A stretch of DNA of 64,000 nt from Morella rubra (taxonomy: Eukaryota; Streptophyta; Magnoliopsida; Fagales; Myricaceae): contig CM025855.1 of the NCBI GenBank assembly GCA_003952965.2, positions 23,018,907 through 23,082,906 of the forward strand, given 5' to 3'. The notes below the pieces were generated by a model. That model did not search any database and had not been told where the DNA came from. It saw only the letters and a list, made by a program, of their open reading frames with translations. A program made the translations under genes and the position numbers. Positions 12,356 to 23,175 of this stretch are shown in pieces. Every line of letters begins with the position of its first letter. Position 1 is the first letter of the stretch.

Positions 12356-12862
12356 GGGTTAAATTCACTTTGCACTCCTATATTTGGGGGTATTGACACA
12401 TGTCATCCCAAAATTTTATTTTTGAGACATTGAGCCCATTATGTTATCTCTCTCAACAATTTACACACCAGAATAAAATTAGGCGTCAAGTTTGAAGGCA
12501 ATCATACCACATTTGCCATTGCTATGATATTGAGATGAGAATTTGATGGTAAGGACTTTACGAATGATGATTCCAAGGCAATAAACGTCTTATTTTGGAT
12601 AGATATGCTTGTATTATACATATTCAGGTGATCTGTAGGAAAACATTGTTTGAGATTCAAAGGCGATATGATAGTCTAATAAAGACTAAGGTCACGTGAG
12701 AGGCACATATAAACGATTATCGTCTAATTTGATGCCGAATTTCACTTCTGAGTGCAAATTGTTTGAGGAGATAATATAATGGGCTCAATGTCTCAAAAAT
12801 AAAATATTGGGGTGCAATGTGTCAACACCCCAAACATAAGAGGTACAAACTGTATTTAACCC
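12356..12862. mobile_element. Mutator-type MITE with long terminal inverted repeats
   Basis: A 507-bp non-coding element. Its ends GGGTTAAATTCACTTTG and CAAACTGTATTTAACCC are parts of inverted repeats of about 97 bp; both arms contain GAGACATTGAGCCCATTAT or its complement. It is flanked by a perfect 9-bp target duplication ATTATTTTA (12347-12355 and 12863-12871). A 9-bp TSD with long TIRs is the signature of Mutator-like elements, so this is a non-autonomous MULE. It sits in the CACTA copy and inserted after it. Confidence 0.9.
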
Positions 12863-13341
12863 ATTATTTTATAGATATTGATTGTATTAAGTGTTATGAA
12901 TGTTTTGAATGAATTTTTGCATCGTTTGGTTGTGTATTGAGGATTGTGGGGAAATTTTAGGCCAGCTGCCATGGCTGAGTTAACTCGGTCATCTTCCCTG
13001 ATGCATCTGAACAGCTTTTGCTACCATGCGGATGTTAAGTCGTAGGTTTCAGTTAAAATGTAAGCGTTTGTCCGGATGCCTATTTATATTAATTAGGAAT
13101 TATTCTTTCATATGTAATTCGTCCGAACAGCTTTGGTGAGCTGTCCAGACGTCTAGGTTAAAACGTCATCGTTTTCACTATGTTAGAATTTAAACATATC
13201 GTTTAGAAATCTGTCCGAACCTGAGACTAAGGCTTTGGGACGCTTCTGCAAAAACTTCATAGTTTTAAAGGCGTCCAGATGGTTGTTCTTTTTATGCCAA
13301 ATGGTGATGATGGTGAGTCCTGATACAGTGGTGCTGGAGGG

Positions 13342-14148
13342 TTGCAACATTCAATACGGGTAGCTGCTTCCCTTCAAGCCCATCATGCATCTCATATTCG
13401 CATACTACATCAACTCGAGAAGCATACTATGGAATATCCGATTTCACAGGCCGAGCTAATGTTGCTGGTGGCATGCAGGTCACCAGTTGATCTAGCTACT
13501 TATATCTTTATCATGGTCTGAGCAAAGGCCCTCTCACAAGAGTTATCGACACTGCTGTATGGACTTCTATCGATGCAGTTTCTTCATGCGATGCTGGTAC
13601 ATGAGGGCACTAAAGAGTCGAAGGGAAACCCACTTTAGCTTATCAGTAAGACCACAATCTCCCAATCTATGGCTCAGACACGTCGACAGCTGGTGCAACC
13701 AACTGCTTTGAGACATAAGGAGCAACCTCCACAGTTGGAGTCAGGCAATCCCAATCAAAGCTCAACCCAGGGATCTCTGACGGAGCGACCAATATGGGCA
13801 GATCACTTGGTGGAGGATTTGAAGAGAGAGTTGAGTGCTACAGTATGAACGGGGATGGACCCCACCCATCAGGTGCTCAGTGATATCAGTGATCGACTCA
13901 CGGCTCTGGAGAAAAAGGTCGACGAGCAGAAGACTCAATTGAGGAGAGAGGTGGAGTTTGTTCAATCTGATCTGAAGGCCATGGAAACTTTGAAGCAGTT
14001 GCAAGCACCCATGAGACGGGGAGGGGACATGGAGGAACACATGAAGAAAGTCAGTGATGTTCTCGCGATCTCAGATGAGCAGTTCAGGGTTCAAATCATT
14101 ATGTTAGTTGATATAGTTTTATTATCATTTTATATTATTATATTATGA
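13342..14148 (+). pseudogene. Transposon-encoded protein of the plant putative-transposon-protein type, three in-frame stops
   Basis: One frame stays open apart from three stops (about 13519, 13636 and 13846). It reads AKALSQELSTLLYGLLSMQF, then an SQSMAQTRRQ segment, then a charged coiled-coil-like tail with SDRLTALEKKVDEQKTQL and REVEFVQSDLKAMETL. The order resembles the 'putative plant transposon protein' domain found in plant element gag-like or ORF1-like proteins. That family assignment is from memory and not searched. The stops make it non-functional. Confidence 0.45.
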
Positions 14149-14306
14149 TAATTATATTTTGGACATCACATATAATTTTATATTTGGTTTATATTTCAGA
14201 CATGGATATTTAAAGATATTTCCGTTACTCATACTTTGTACAATATGATAATTTATATTGTGTTTCTCTTTTCGTTACGCTACTTCAAACCTCAAAGCTA
14301 TTTGAC

Positions 14307-14960
14307 TGTAATACCCCAACCTTCTAATCATTCTTGATTATCTTAAATTAGGTGGTTAAATTATAAAATAATATTTAATTATTATTTTCGGATTTAATTA
14401 TTTTAATAGTTTAAAAATAGGGGAAAATCCATAAAAATAGTTAGAAATTGCTGAAATTTATGAGAAACTTTTCCTCTTTCATCTCTTTTCATGATCTTCA
14501 ACTTAGTACCCTAGTTTACTCATTTGGTATCTTAAAAATTTTTAAATAATGATTTATTATACTGAAAAATTAAAAAATGCTATTATTTCATGCTTTTAAC
14601 CCTAATTACCTTTTTAAACTCAATTTTCTTCAAACTTTTTACATGGACTTGTGTTAATTACTTAATTACTAAGCCAATAGGTTATTTTCAAGCTTAGCCG
14701 TGTGTCTTAGGATTATTTTTAAGAATTTTTGCATTAATTAGATAACATGGGCTTGGAAATTTAGGTTTTAATTCATTTGGGCCTGAAATGACATGCAATT
14801 GGGGCCCCCATTCAGCCCAGGCCACTTCTCTCAGCTCATGACACCTCAACATGTCTCCATAAAACCAGCCATGCCCATAGAATTAGAAAAGGTAGCGATT
14901 GCAAATGATTAGCAATCATTACCACATGCAAAACCAAGCAACACTTGGAGATCTCCAAAC
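14307..14960 (+). mobile_element. Gypsy LTR, 5' fragment
   Basis: Starts TGTAATACCCCAACC, the start type of plant gypsy LTRs. The part from about 14720 to 14945 (AAGAATTTTTGCA, GGGCTTGGAAA, GGGGCCCCCATT, a TGCAAAACCA end) is alignable to 17180-17395 in the next LTR, but with many differences. It is therefore a separate, related LTR rather than the missing start of that one. It is cut by the GATC-rich sequence on its right. Confidence 0.55.
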
Positions 14961-15610
14961 GTTCCAATGGATCAGACCATCGCAATTGATCAGGGTGGAG
15001 TCAACCACGATCGATTGTTAATGGTAACGATTGGACGATAAGACTGAGGGGATCGATCGAGTGTATCCACGATCGATCGGACCTTGATTTGAAATGATCG
15101 ATCGCGTAACAAGCCCGATCGATCACCCATTTGAGTAAGATCGAACAGTAAATAGTGACGATCAATGAATTAAATATTGATGATCAATCAGTAAATTTAA
15201 CAGGTAGGAAGCTCTAACAAAAACGATCGATCATTAAGGTTTTTACGATCGGATGCGTTTGCATACCCAATCGATCACTTGAGTTGGATGACCGAACGAT
15301 GTATTAATAACCGATTGGTCGGTTATGTTAGCGATGGAACGAATATTTTCAACGTGATCAATTGATTGCACATGACGATCGATCGTGTGAGTTGGATGAT
15401 CGACCGACATTTTCACTACCGATCGGTCGCTTATAATATTGATGGATCGCTTTTTGCTTACAGATCGATCGCTTAAATGGGATGATCGATTGACATATTA
15501 TGCATTTTATTCTTTCCAATCGAACGACGGTATTCACGATCTATCGTTTTCACAATAACCATTCGATCGCTGAAATTTCCGATCGAATGGTATTAACAGA
15601 ATCAGTTTTT
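14961..15610. repeat. Cluster of GATCGATC-type palindromic repeats
   Basis: More than a dozen degenerate copies of CGATCGATCG and variants (for example 15053, 15071, 15097, 15117, 15222, 15375, 15464) in about 600 bp, spaced irregularly. Such short palindromic repeats in both orientations are typical of the subterminal, transposase-binding region of CACTA elements. They lie on the 3' side of the antisense En/Spm transposase fragment. The CACTA terminus itself was not found. Confidence 0.6.
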
Positions 15611-15814
15611 AAAAAAAAAAACAATAATAGTTGAAAATATTATATAACACATACTATTACAATAACAATAACAATAGTCACATTCATAAACATCAATAAT
15701 AATACATAATAGTCCGTAATTAAACCGAAAATAATATCATACTAGTACATAATGTAGCAATCACAAAACAGAAATATTGGAACATATCACATCTACTTGT
15801 GTCGGCCTCAGAAC

Positions 15815-17172
15815 TCGCTAAATAGTAGCTTTGACAAGTCTTGCATTTTCTTCTCCATTACAATGGCCATGCGCTGCTCTAGCTCCTTTGATATTTTTGA
15901 CTATAAGTGTTCTTGCTCCTTTGCATGCGCTCTTCATGCTCCAATCACATGTGTTTTTGGTCATTTTACATGCGCTGCTTCTGCTCCAACCAAATGCCCT
16001 GCTGCTCCCCACGGTGGTTCCGCAACATGGCCTCCATCTCAGTTTTCTTCTTCGTAAAATATTGCAAGTCTTTTTCTCTAGCAGCTCTCATCACTTCTAC
16101 CTCATCCCTTGCCTTCTAGCTGGTGCTGTAGATCACAAGACTGTGTAGTTAAAGTTGATGAAGGCACAAGTTTAACTGTGCATCTTAATTCCCGAACATA
16201 TTCTGACTTCTTGCCTAATATCTCGAAATATACTTCAATTTCACTAGAAGGCATCCATCCGTTTCCGAAAAATGGCAATAATTACCATAAAAATTAAAGT
16301 AGATGAACTATAATCCAGACATCTTTCAACTAAATTAAAATGAAAGTGACTTACATAAATTTCTCTCACTCCTTCTGAGGTCCAAACACTATCTTTGTTT
16401 GTATAATTCTTCTTAAACAACTCTGTTGGATTGATTTCGCCACTATCGGGATTTTTCTATATGGAAATAGCATAAAAATATTGGCAAACAATTTCAAAGA
16501 ATATGAATATATCAATAAAAAATCATAATTTAAAAATTAACTTACCATGCAAGCTCGTATGCGCTGGAATGAGCGTGAACCAACAACATGGTTCACAATC
16601 AATTTTGATCTATTTATCTTATTTTGCTCGCTTCATTCCTGCGATATTTTAAGTAATTATCTATAAAAAGAATGTAATATCTAAGCAACGGGTTTTTGTA
16701 AATCACGTACCATAAATGCTTTGTTGGTGACCAAATTGCATAGCTCCGTCCCCTGTTCTTCTGTGGTATCAGGATGGGGCTTTAGCAATGCCGCCCCTTT
16801 GCTCGGAAACTTCTTAAAATGCTTATGTATTTGGTTACGGTGCATTCGACATGCCATCACTATAGTCTCCACCACCGTCCTCACGTCCTTTCGACGAGTG
16901 TAGTCAAGGTCAAAGTGGTCTTGCATAAGTACCAAAACATACAATATTACAATGATAAACAAAGTGTTTAACCAAGAATAATATGTTTACGAGTTTAATC
17001 ATACCAACACCCGGTCCATAATGTACTCCTTCGCTTCTGCTGGAACATCAACCCACTTGTTAACGGCGACCAAAATCAGTGAGCGGACCAACATTCCAAT
17101 CTTGCTTTGCATTATTCCCTTAATCACCAAGCCAATGGGACCTACTCTAGGATTGTCGTTCACCCTATAGTT
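15815..17172 (-). pseudogene. En/Spm (CACTA) transposase-family gene fragment
   Basis: Minus-strand exon-like blocks in order from high to low coordinates: WVDVPAEAKEYIMDRVL (about 17000-17060), DHFDLDYTRRKDVRTVVETI and a PHPDTTEEQG segment (16681-16920), VNHVVGSRSFQRIRA (about 16555-16600), INPTELFKKNYTNKDS (about 16385-16440), and a C-terminal region near 15818-16012. This series matches the plant transposase family of the Ptta/En/Spm type (Transposase_24). Blocks are in different frames, separated by AT-rich intron-like DNA. The start is lost at a junction with LTR sequence at about 17165-17175. Role would be DNA binding or transposition; probably inactive. Confidence 0.7.
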
Positions 17173-20040
17173 TATTTTCAAGAATTTTTGCAAGAAATAG
17201 TGTTTTTGGGCTTAGAAAATAAGATATCTTGACTTTAGGCTTGGAAACCACTTGGAATTGGGCCCCCAATCTCACCATTCGGCCTAGCCCATCTCTTAGC
17301 CCATGCCACCTCTTCCTTTGACTCTCAAAACAGGTCAAAGCCACAGTATTGCATCTAATGATTGCCAATCATTTAATTCATGCAAAACCACCTTTCATTT
17401 GTTACCAAATGAGTTGCTACCTCCCATCCTCACCATTGTAGCTTCAAACCTTGTCTAGTCCTCCTAATCTAGCAGTAGACATGATCATTAGGTCTCCCTA
17501 ACCCCTAGCATAGCTAAACAAACTCTTGGTTGCAAACCATGGTCAAGGGTAGTATAAATAGGGAGCTTTGTGAAGGTTTTTCTTCACTCAGCTCATCCGG
17601 CCATTTCTTAGAGAGAGGAAGAGTTAGAGAGAGCTGAAGAAGAAGTAAAAAAAAAAAAAAAAAAGGAGAGAAAAGAGGAGGCTAGCCGAAATTCTCTAGG
17701 AGGGAGAAATAGAGGAATATTTGAAGAAAATTTGGTAAAGGTTGAGCTTCTCTTGAGCTTTGCAATCCTTAAATTTATTTTGATGATTTTGATTCTAACA
17801 GCAAGCTCTGTGTTGGTTAGTTTGCAAGTTAGTTATATTGATGGCATCTTGATGATTTTAGGTTAGCAATTTGTCATGTAGTGATCTGAAACTTCTTCAT
17901 TAGGTTATTCACGAGTTAGATAAGTGATCATGATGGTTAGATGCAAGAGAATTTAGAAGATTAGGAGGTATTGTTAAGATTAGGTCATATAGCCCCTTTG
18001 ATGAATTTTGAGGTGAATTTTGTATAATTACCTTGCATGGCACAATTTCTCGAGGATTAAGAAGTATTAGAAACAAATAGGAGAGGTTTCATGCAAATAT
18101 TTATGTGGAAAAAGAAAGATATGGATGATTAGGTCAAACTTAGTCCAGTTTTGCTTAGTTAGTGATAATAGTGTACTTAGTGAATTATCTTATATATTAA
18201 AAGACCATGGATTGATCTGAGATTTTGAGTTATCAGACTAGACACCATCAGGAACGTTCCGTTAAAATTTTGAGTCATTTGGAGATAGGATGAATAAGTT
18301 ATGAATTTTTGAAGTCATTCTCAAAAACTAGGTTTTGCACTACAACGAGTCTTTTCATTAGTTACACGAATTAGAATTATTTTCTATCACTTGGACTGTT
18401 CTAATGGGCTGTAATACTTATGATTTTGCTAGGTCATGGGCTTTATAAGTGGAGCCCAATGATAGGTCCCTTTTGGACTCAAAAAGCCTAGTTTAAGTGG
18501 CCATAGGTATTGGGCCTCTTTTCATTATTTTACCCAAGTACCTTTCTGTAGCCACTGATCTTGTCAAAAATTGATTTTTCCAGCAAGCCCAAGTTCAAGT
18601 CCTTATTGGACTGGAAATAGTAAACTTAGATATTGGATTTGTATTTGAATAACTGAAGTTTTAAGTCTCTAATTGCTTGCTGATTTGGTTAAGTATTTTA
18701 GTTTGATTTAATGGTATTTATTTTGGAAATAAAACAAGATATGGATATGATAAAATTACTAAGTCTTTTACAAGGTCTATTATGAAGTTGAAATTATCAT
18801 ATGGCATGTTTACATGTGATGTTTTAAGGAATTTAATTGCACATGATTAAAGGTAAGGGCATTTTTTTTTTTAAATATGCATCAATGTTGTGGTTATGGC
18901 ATTTGCATCAATGATGACAAGGACATGGCATTTGCAAGACATTTGCACTAATGGAAAGTTTTAATTAGGTGAAGGTACCGATCACTAGGGAGTGCAACCA
19001 TCACTACCGAGTAGTGGATGGCCCCGGGGTAAAAGGCAGAATGGGTCTTTACCTTGTTCTAGGGTAACAGAATGCCTAGAACTGTCCTAAAGTACAGGGG
19101 AGATTGGACGCACAACCTTGCCTCTGGGGTGAAACAGTGGATTTGTAAATTAAAGACATGGTGTATTTTTACAGACATGAGCATTGCATGTATACTACAT
19201 ATTATTACATTGATATTATCTTTGAATTATGAACTGCTAATCAAATATGTATGTATTGTTTATATGGATGCCGTCACATGCCTCCATCCTCCCCTTACTG
19301 AGTCCTTAAGACTCACACTTTCCATGTCCACATTTATTTCACTAAGACAAATTATGACAGTGTTTGACTCCTTCATTACCTATAAGTTACACACCCATGT
19401 ACTGGTCATCCATGTTCATGTATTAGTATCTGACAGCCAAGAAGTATTCGTGGACTCCCAGCCCTACCTTATCCCAAAGGATCTGCCACCGGAGTTTTCA
19501 CGCGAGAATGGCCTTGTGGGAGCGAACCACACCAACATCGACTGGATTGACCTCACTATTTCCTCTTATGAAGATTCCCCTTAAACAATGTTGTTGTTTT
19601 ATGGTTTTCTCTTGCTTTGTGTGTGGTATGATTGTAATTAAATTCGAACAATAGGGTTACAGACTTTGTTATAGGCTTACCTATGTTAGCCTATGTGCTT
19701 CAAGGACTTAGAGTCCTCCCCTAATCCCTAACCCCAGTAGTTGATTTGTTTTTCTTTTATTTTATTTTCCTAAGTACTATTTCCTATCTATATTATGTCT
19801 TTTTAGCATATCTTTTATCTTCTTCTAACTTGACTTCCATTTTCACCTCGTTACTTCTGAATATATTTTACAAGTCTTCCGCTGGTTTTCTTTTATTACA
19901 TAGTAATCTTTATACAAACCAAGGATATTACCACAGTCTTGAGACCCATAGGATAAGGACATGCCGTAATCTTGCCATATATGTACCTCTGCTACTACAA
20001 AGAGAGTTTAGAGACTAATACGAGTTCGAGGGACGTGACA
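17173..20040 (+). mobile_element. LTR3, 5' LTR of a gypsy element (5'-truncated)
   Basis: Ends in GGGACGTGACA directly before a primer-binding site and gag, so it is a 5' LTR. It contains a TATA box at 17553-17560, a CCCCGGGGTAAA segment near 19022, and the ACTGAGTCCTTAAGACTCAC motif near 19297. The first few hundred bases expected for this LTR type are missing, replaced by the CACTA fragment. A 170-codon open frame (19072-19584) lies inside and is discussed as a finding. No 3' LTR is in the window. Confidence 0.75.
17553..17560 (+). promoter_or_regulatory. TATA box of LTR3
   Basis: AGTATAAATAGGGAGC, about 2.5 kb before the LTR end and followed by a pyrimidine-rich leader at about 17579. It fits the core promoter of this LTR. 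Confidence 0.6.
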
Positions 20041-20043
20041 GGA

Positions 20044-20055
20044 TGGTATCAAAGC
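20044..20055 (+). other. Primer-binding site (initiator tRNA-Met)
   Basis: TGGTATCAAAGC, 3 bp after the LTR end. It differs by one base from TGGTATCAGAGC, the complement of the 3' end of plant initiator tRNA-Met used to prime reverse transcription. Confidence 0.8.
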
Positions 20056-20120
20056 ATGGTTTAGGCTTAAATCCTTATTGCTTGATGTAATAGTCCTTGC
20101 TCTTTTGATATTCAGAAGTT

Positions 20121-21102
20121 ATGGTAGATTTTGATTAAGAAGATAGTCTAGTACGGAACCAAGAACAAAGGAACCAGGGGATTAATGTAGAAGGAATGCT
20201 TCGAAACCTGCCTGAATTCATAACTCAACAAATGAATCAGAATAACCGTGGTGACGATAGAATCGAAGGATGTACCTTCGATCAGTTTAATCGCCAGCGG
20301 CTAGTAAGTTTCCAAGGTGGATCTCATTCTATCTTGGCAGAAAATTGGATATTAGAGTACAAGGCTGTACAGACGAGCAGAAGGTGCTCTATGCTGCCTA
20401 CAAGCTATCTAGAGAGGCAAAGCGATGGTGGATATCTTAACGTGCATTATTGGAACAAGAATTGATGGGAGAGCCAATCATGTGGGCCCGATTTAAGATG
20501 GAATTCTTAAATCGTTAGTTTCCACATTCTACTCGAAATGCTAAGGCGAGAGAATTTACCAACTTGGTGCAAGGATCTATGATGTATGAGGAATACGCAG
20601 CTAAATTTATAGAGTTGTCACGCTTTGCACCCCACTTGATACCTGATGAAGAAAGGAAAGCGAGAAAATTCGAGGAAGGCCTGCACCCCAGAATTTTCGA
20701 TCGCATTTGCAGCCATAATTTTGGTAATAGGGCTAAGCTGGTGGAACGTGCCGCCATCATAGAATGCAGCATTCAGAGGAATGCAGCCTTTCATGATCGC
20801 CAGAAGAAACGTCCTCCACCACAAGGAAGTATTTCTCGAGGGCAACCCTTGATGAAGAAATTTATCGCTTAAGGGAAAGCACGATGGGACAAGTGAGGAC
20901 GTGCCCTCACTATCAAAAGAATCATCTAGGGGACGAATGTCAAGCAAAGATGAGTGCATGCTTTCACTGCTGGCGAATGGGTCATTTTGCCCATGACTGC
21001 CCCAAGAAAGGCGGGCCACCAGTACCTCCAAGGATCGATGCTGGAGTGACAAATCAAGAAAAACCTCAGCAAAAGACTGCACTGATAAGTAAACTGAGGT
21101 AA
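20121..21102 (+). pseudogene. Ty3/gypsy gag, broken
   Basis: The likely start ATG at 20121 is followed by a TAA five codons on. Conserved pieces: FDQFNRQRLVSFQGG, GCTDEQKVLYAAYKLSREAK, WARFKMEFLNR, then an open stretch 20564-20872 with YEEYAAKFIELSRFAPHLIP and ERKARKFEEGL. This is the retrotransposon gag domain. At 20884-21102 a CCHC knuckle CFHCWRMGHFAHDC is complete; the upstream knuckle-like motif CPHYQKNHLGDEC has Tyr where a Cys is expected. Stops and frame changes occur near 20437, 20517 and 20870. The protein would form the particle and bind RNA. It ends at LINE-C; no pol follows. Confidence 0.8.
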
Positions 21103-21503
21103 TACACTATTCTACCCAACCAATCCATCTACTATCAAACCAAAAACATCTAAGAACATGCTGCAAAAACCCCCCATTCCATCCGATCATGTCTTTTCCA
21201 CATCCAACTTCAAAACGGCCAAGCCTTTCCTCCATTTCTTTGCTTTCAATGAATGAAGAACTTAATGGCCTAAAATACTATTATCTTGAATGAGCCGACC
21301 CAGCATGAAAGCTGCTTGGAACTAGATATATCAACTTAGGCAGCACCCTTTTGAGCCTCATCGTAAGAATTTTGGATATCACTTTATAAGCAACGTTACA
21401 GAGGCTTATTGGGCGATATTCCTTAATTCTAACCGGGTGCTTAACTTTTGGAATTAACACAATAAAATTGTGATTCATTTGCTTCAATAAGAACCCCATA
21501 CAG
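21103..21503 (-). pseudogene. LINE-C, inverted 5' part (reverse transcriptase N-terminal region)
   Basis: Minus strand: NHNFIVLIPKVKHPVRIKEY, YRPISLCNVAYKVISKIL, SSFHAGSAHSR, then, through stops, LAVLKLDVEKT, which is the first catalytic-Asp block of the RT. It joins head-to-head with the sense part at about 21504. See the twin-priming finding. Confidence 0.75.
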
Positions 21504-22551
21504 AAATGGATAGTTCAGCTTGTGACAGATTGTGGAAGCTTAAAATTCAAGATAGGCTGAAGTTAATGTTATGGAAAGTGGCAGCGGGCGTTCTTAAAAC
21601 TAAGAGGAAGCTGGGTAGGCTATTAAGAAGAGAGGAGAAGGAGGCTTTTGTGTGTCCCCTCTATAAGCTAGTGCCAGAAGGCACTCTTCACCTCCTAGTG
21701 TCATGCAGTGTAGCAACGATTGCATGTAGGGAGTCTTCTTGGGCTGTACCAGATAGATACAATTCTTTTCTCCAACCCAGCTGATCTTATTAAGACCATT
21801 CTTTTTTATGATAGTGCTTTCAACATTGCTCCCCAAGATCTGAAAGCCTTTGCTATCAATGCAGCCCTTGTCATGGATGTTATATGGCAGATCCGGAACA
21901 AGGTGGTTCATCTCAATGAACCGGTGAATACTAGAGCCATTTCTTTGGCTATAAGTAGAAGATACGCAGATCATGTGGTGGCTTGGGTGGAATTAGGATG
22001 AGCAGCTAATTTATTTTGGAATCCCCCTCAGCTTGGTTTTTTGAAACTTAATTTGAATGTTGCATTCCGACCTAATAGGTCTTACATAGCTATCTCTGTT
22101 AGAGATTCTTCTAATTCCCTCTGTATGTTATACACGAACGCTTAGCAGCTATGAACCCCCTTGTTGGTGAGGTCTTTGCTCTTGCGGAGGCAATGTCTTT
22201 GGCGCGGAATCGTTGTTGGCACCATGTTGTTTTTGAATGTGACTCATTTGTTTTGTGCAAGGATGTTCATGCTTCTGAACCCCCGGAGTGTTGAGCTATT
22301 TCGACATTTGTGGAACATATCCGGGCTGATTTAGATGCTTTTAGGGATTGGAGGCCGGTGGCTTGGATGCCTAGATCTTGTAATAGGTTGGCCCACAATA
22401 TTGCTAAGTGGGCGGCTCGCTTAGGCAATGTTGGTTTCTTTTCTTCTTCAGATTTACCCGAGCATATCCGGGAGTGTGATATGAGCGTTTCGTTTTTGTT
22501 TTTTTTTTTTTTTTTGGATGAGATTATTCAGCAAAAAAAAAAAAAAAAATT
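21504..22551 (+). pseudogene. LINE-C, 3' part (zf-RVT, RNase H, poly(A))
   Basis: Plus strand: LWKLKIQDRLKLMLWKVAAG (zf-RVT), VIWQIRNKVVHLNEPVNT, then RNase H beginning about 22015 and ending with RPVAWMPRSCNRLAHNIAKW. Several frameshifts and stops. A 3' UTR with a T run (22500-22515) and a terminal A run (22533-22549) mark the LINE 3' end. The RT core between this and the inverted part, over 1 kb, is missing. Confidence 0.8.
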
Positions 22552-22929
22552 TCTGAATGCTGCATAATACTGCTAGAACTTTTCAGCACTAGGGCCAGGT
22601 ATAATAAAAGATATGTATAGGAACACCTCCCTCAGAACCTGCCAATTACTGTCTCAAGCTCTTATAATTCGCTTTGCTTTACCTGATCATCACCTCAACG
22701 TGAGATTTGCTCTTTGGCTTTACTGATCAGTGTCGGATTGGGAAGTTCAAATCTGGGGCTTCCGAGGCGACTTTCAAAAGAAATAACTCCGGACAGAAAA
22801 GATATTGGAGTATAGAGACGATGGACGGTAAATACTTAATTTATTAAGCCATTGAATTCCACCAAAACGACAAACCAGTGTAGTTTACAGAGGTGCAGGG
22901 TCCACCGCCGTACTGCATGCATGTGTCTC

Positions 22930-23175
22930 CAATGGTGTGAACACAAATAAATTAATCTCCCCATCTTCTTTAATTAGTTGTGGTGTCGTACTGTCAATTA
23001 GTGTGAACACAAATAAATTAATTAGGCATCTCTGGATTGAAAACAAGGACGACTGCAGTTACCCGTCCTTTGTGGTTGGTTGTACGTGCGTCCAATATAT
23101 TTCGTAGTGTGAACATACAGTAGTTCACCATTATTTAATTAATTTGGCATCCTAACACTAAAAACAAAACGAACG
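22930..23175. repeat. Degenerate three-copy repeat in the MADS upstream region
   Basis: Units begin with GTGTGAACACAAATAAATTAAT (22933 and 22999) and a diverged third, GTGTGAACATACAGTAGTTC (about 23109). Units 2 and 3 continue with similar GGCATC and AAAACAA segments. Confidence 0.55.

Larger units (their letters stand above)
9788..14306. mobile_element. CACTA-type element, longer copy (copy B), truncated on the right
   Basis: Starts CACTATAAGAAAATAGATC, one base off the canonical CACTACAAG. Many copies of GTCCGGAC/GTCCGAAC-like repeats follow (about 9900-10500, 11600-12100, 13060-13280). It matches copy A to about 10920, then continues with decayed coding-like sequence (about 10,925-11,270, for example LREEVVAMLNELTSM on the plus strand) and with the transposon ORF at 13342-14148. 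It contains the MITE at 12356. No opposite CACTA end is seen; the LTR beginning at 14307 ends it. Confidence 0.6.

Noticed and set aside
14961-15610. Regular palindromic repeats considered as a CRISPR-like array
   Set aside because: Spacing is irregular, repeats are degenerate and only about 8-10 bp, and the context is a plant CACTA element.
15797-16148. Plus-strand open frames rich in Ser, Phe and Cys
   Set aside because: They are the reverse of the C-terminal part of the antisense En/Spm transposase gene.
20618-21082. 154-codon minus-strand open frame
   Set aside because: It is antisense to the gypsy gag and zinc knuckle, which have clear family motifs on the plus strand.
21103-22551. Target-site duplication around LINE-C
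   Set aside because: Weak similarity between the bases before 21103 and after 22549 was seen but is not convincing, so no TSD is claimed.
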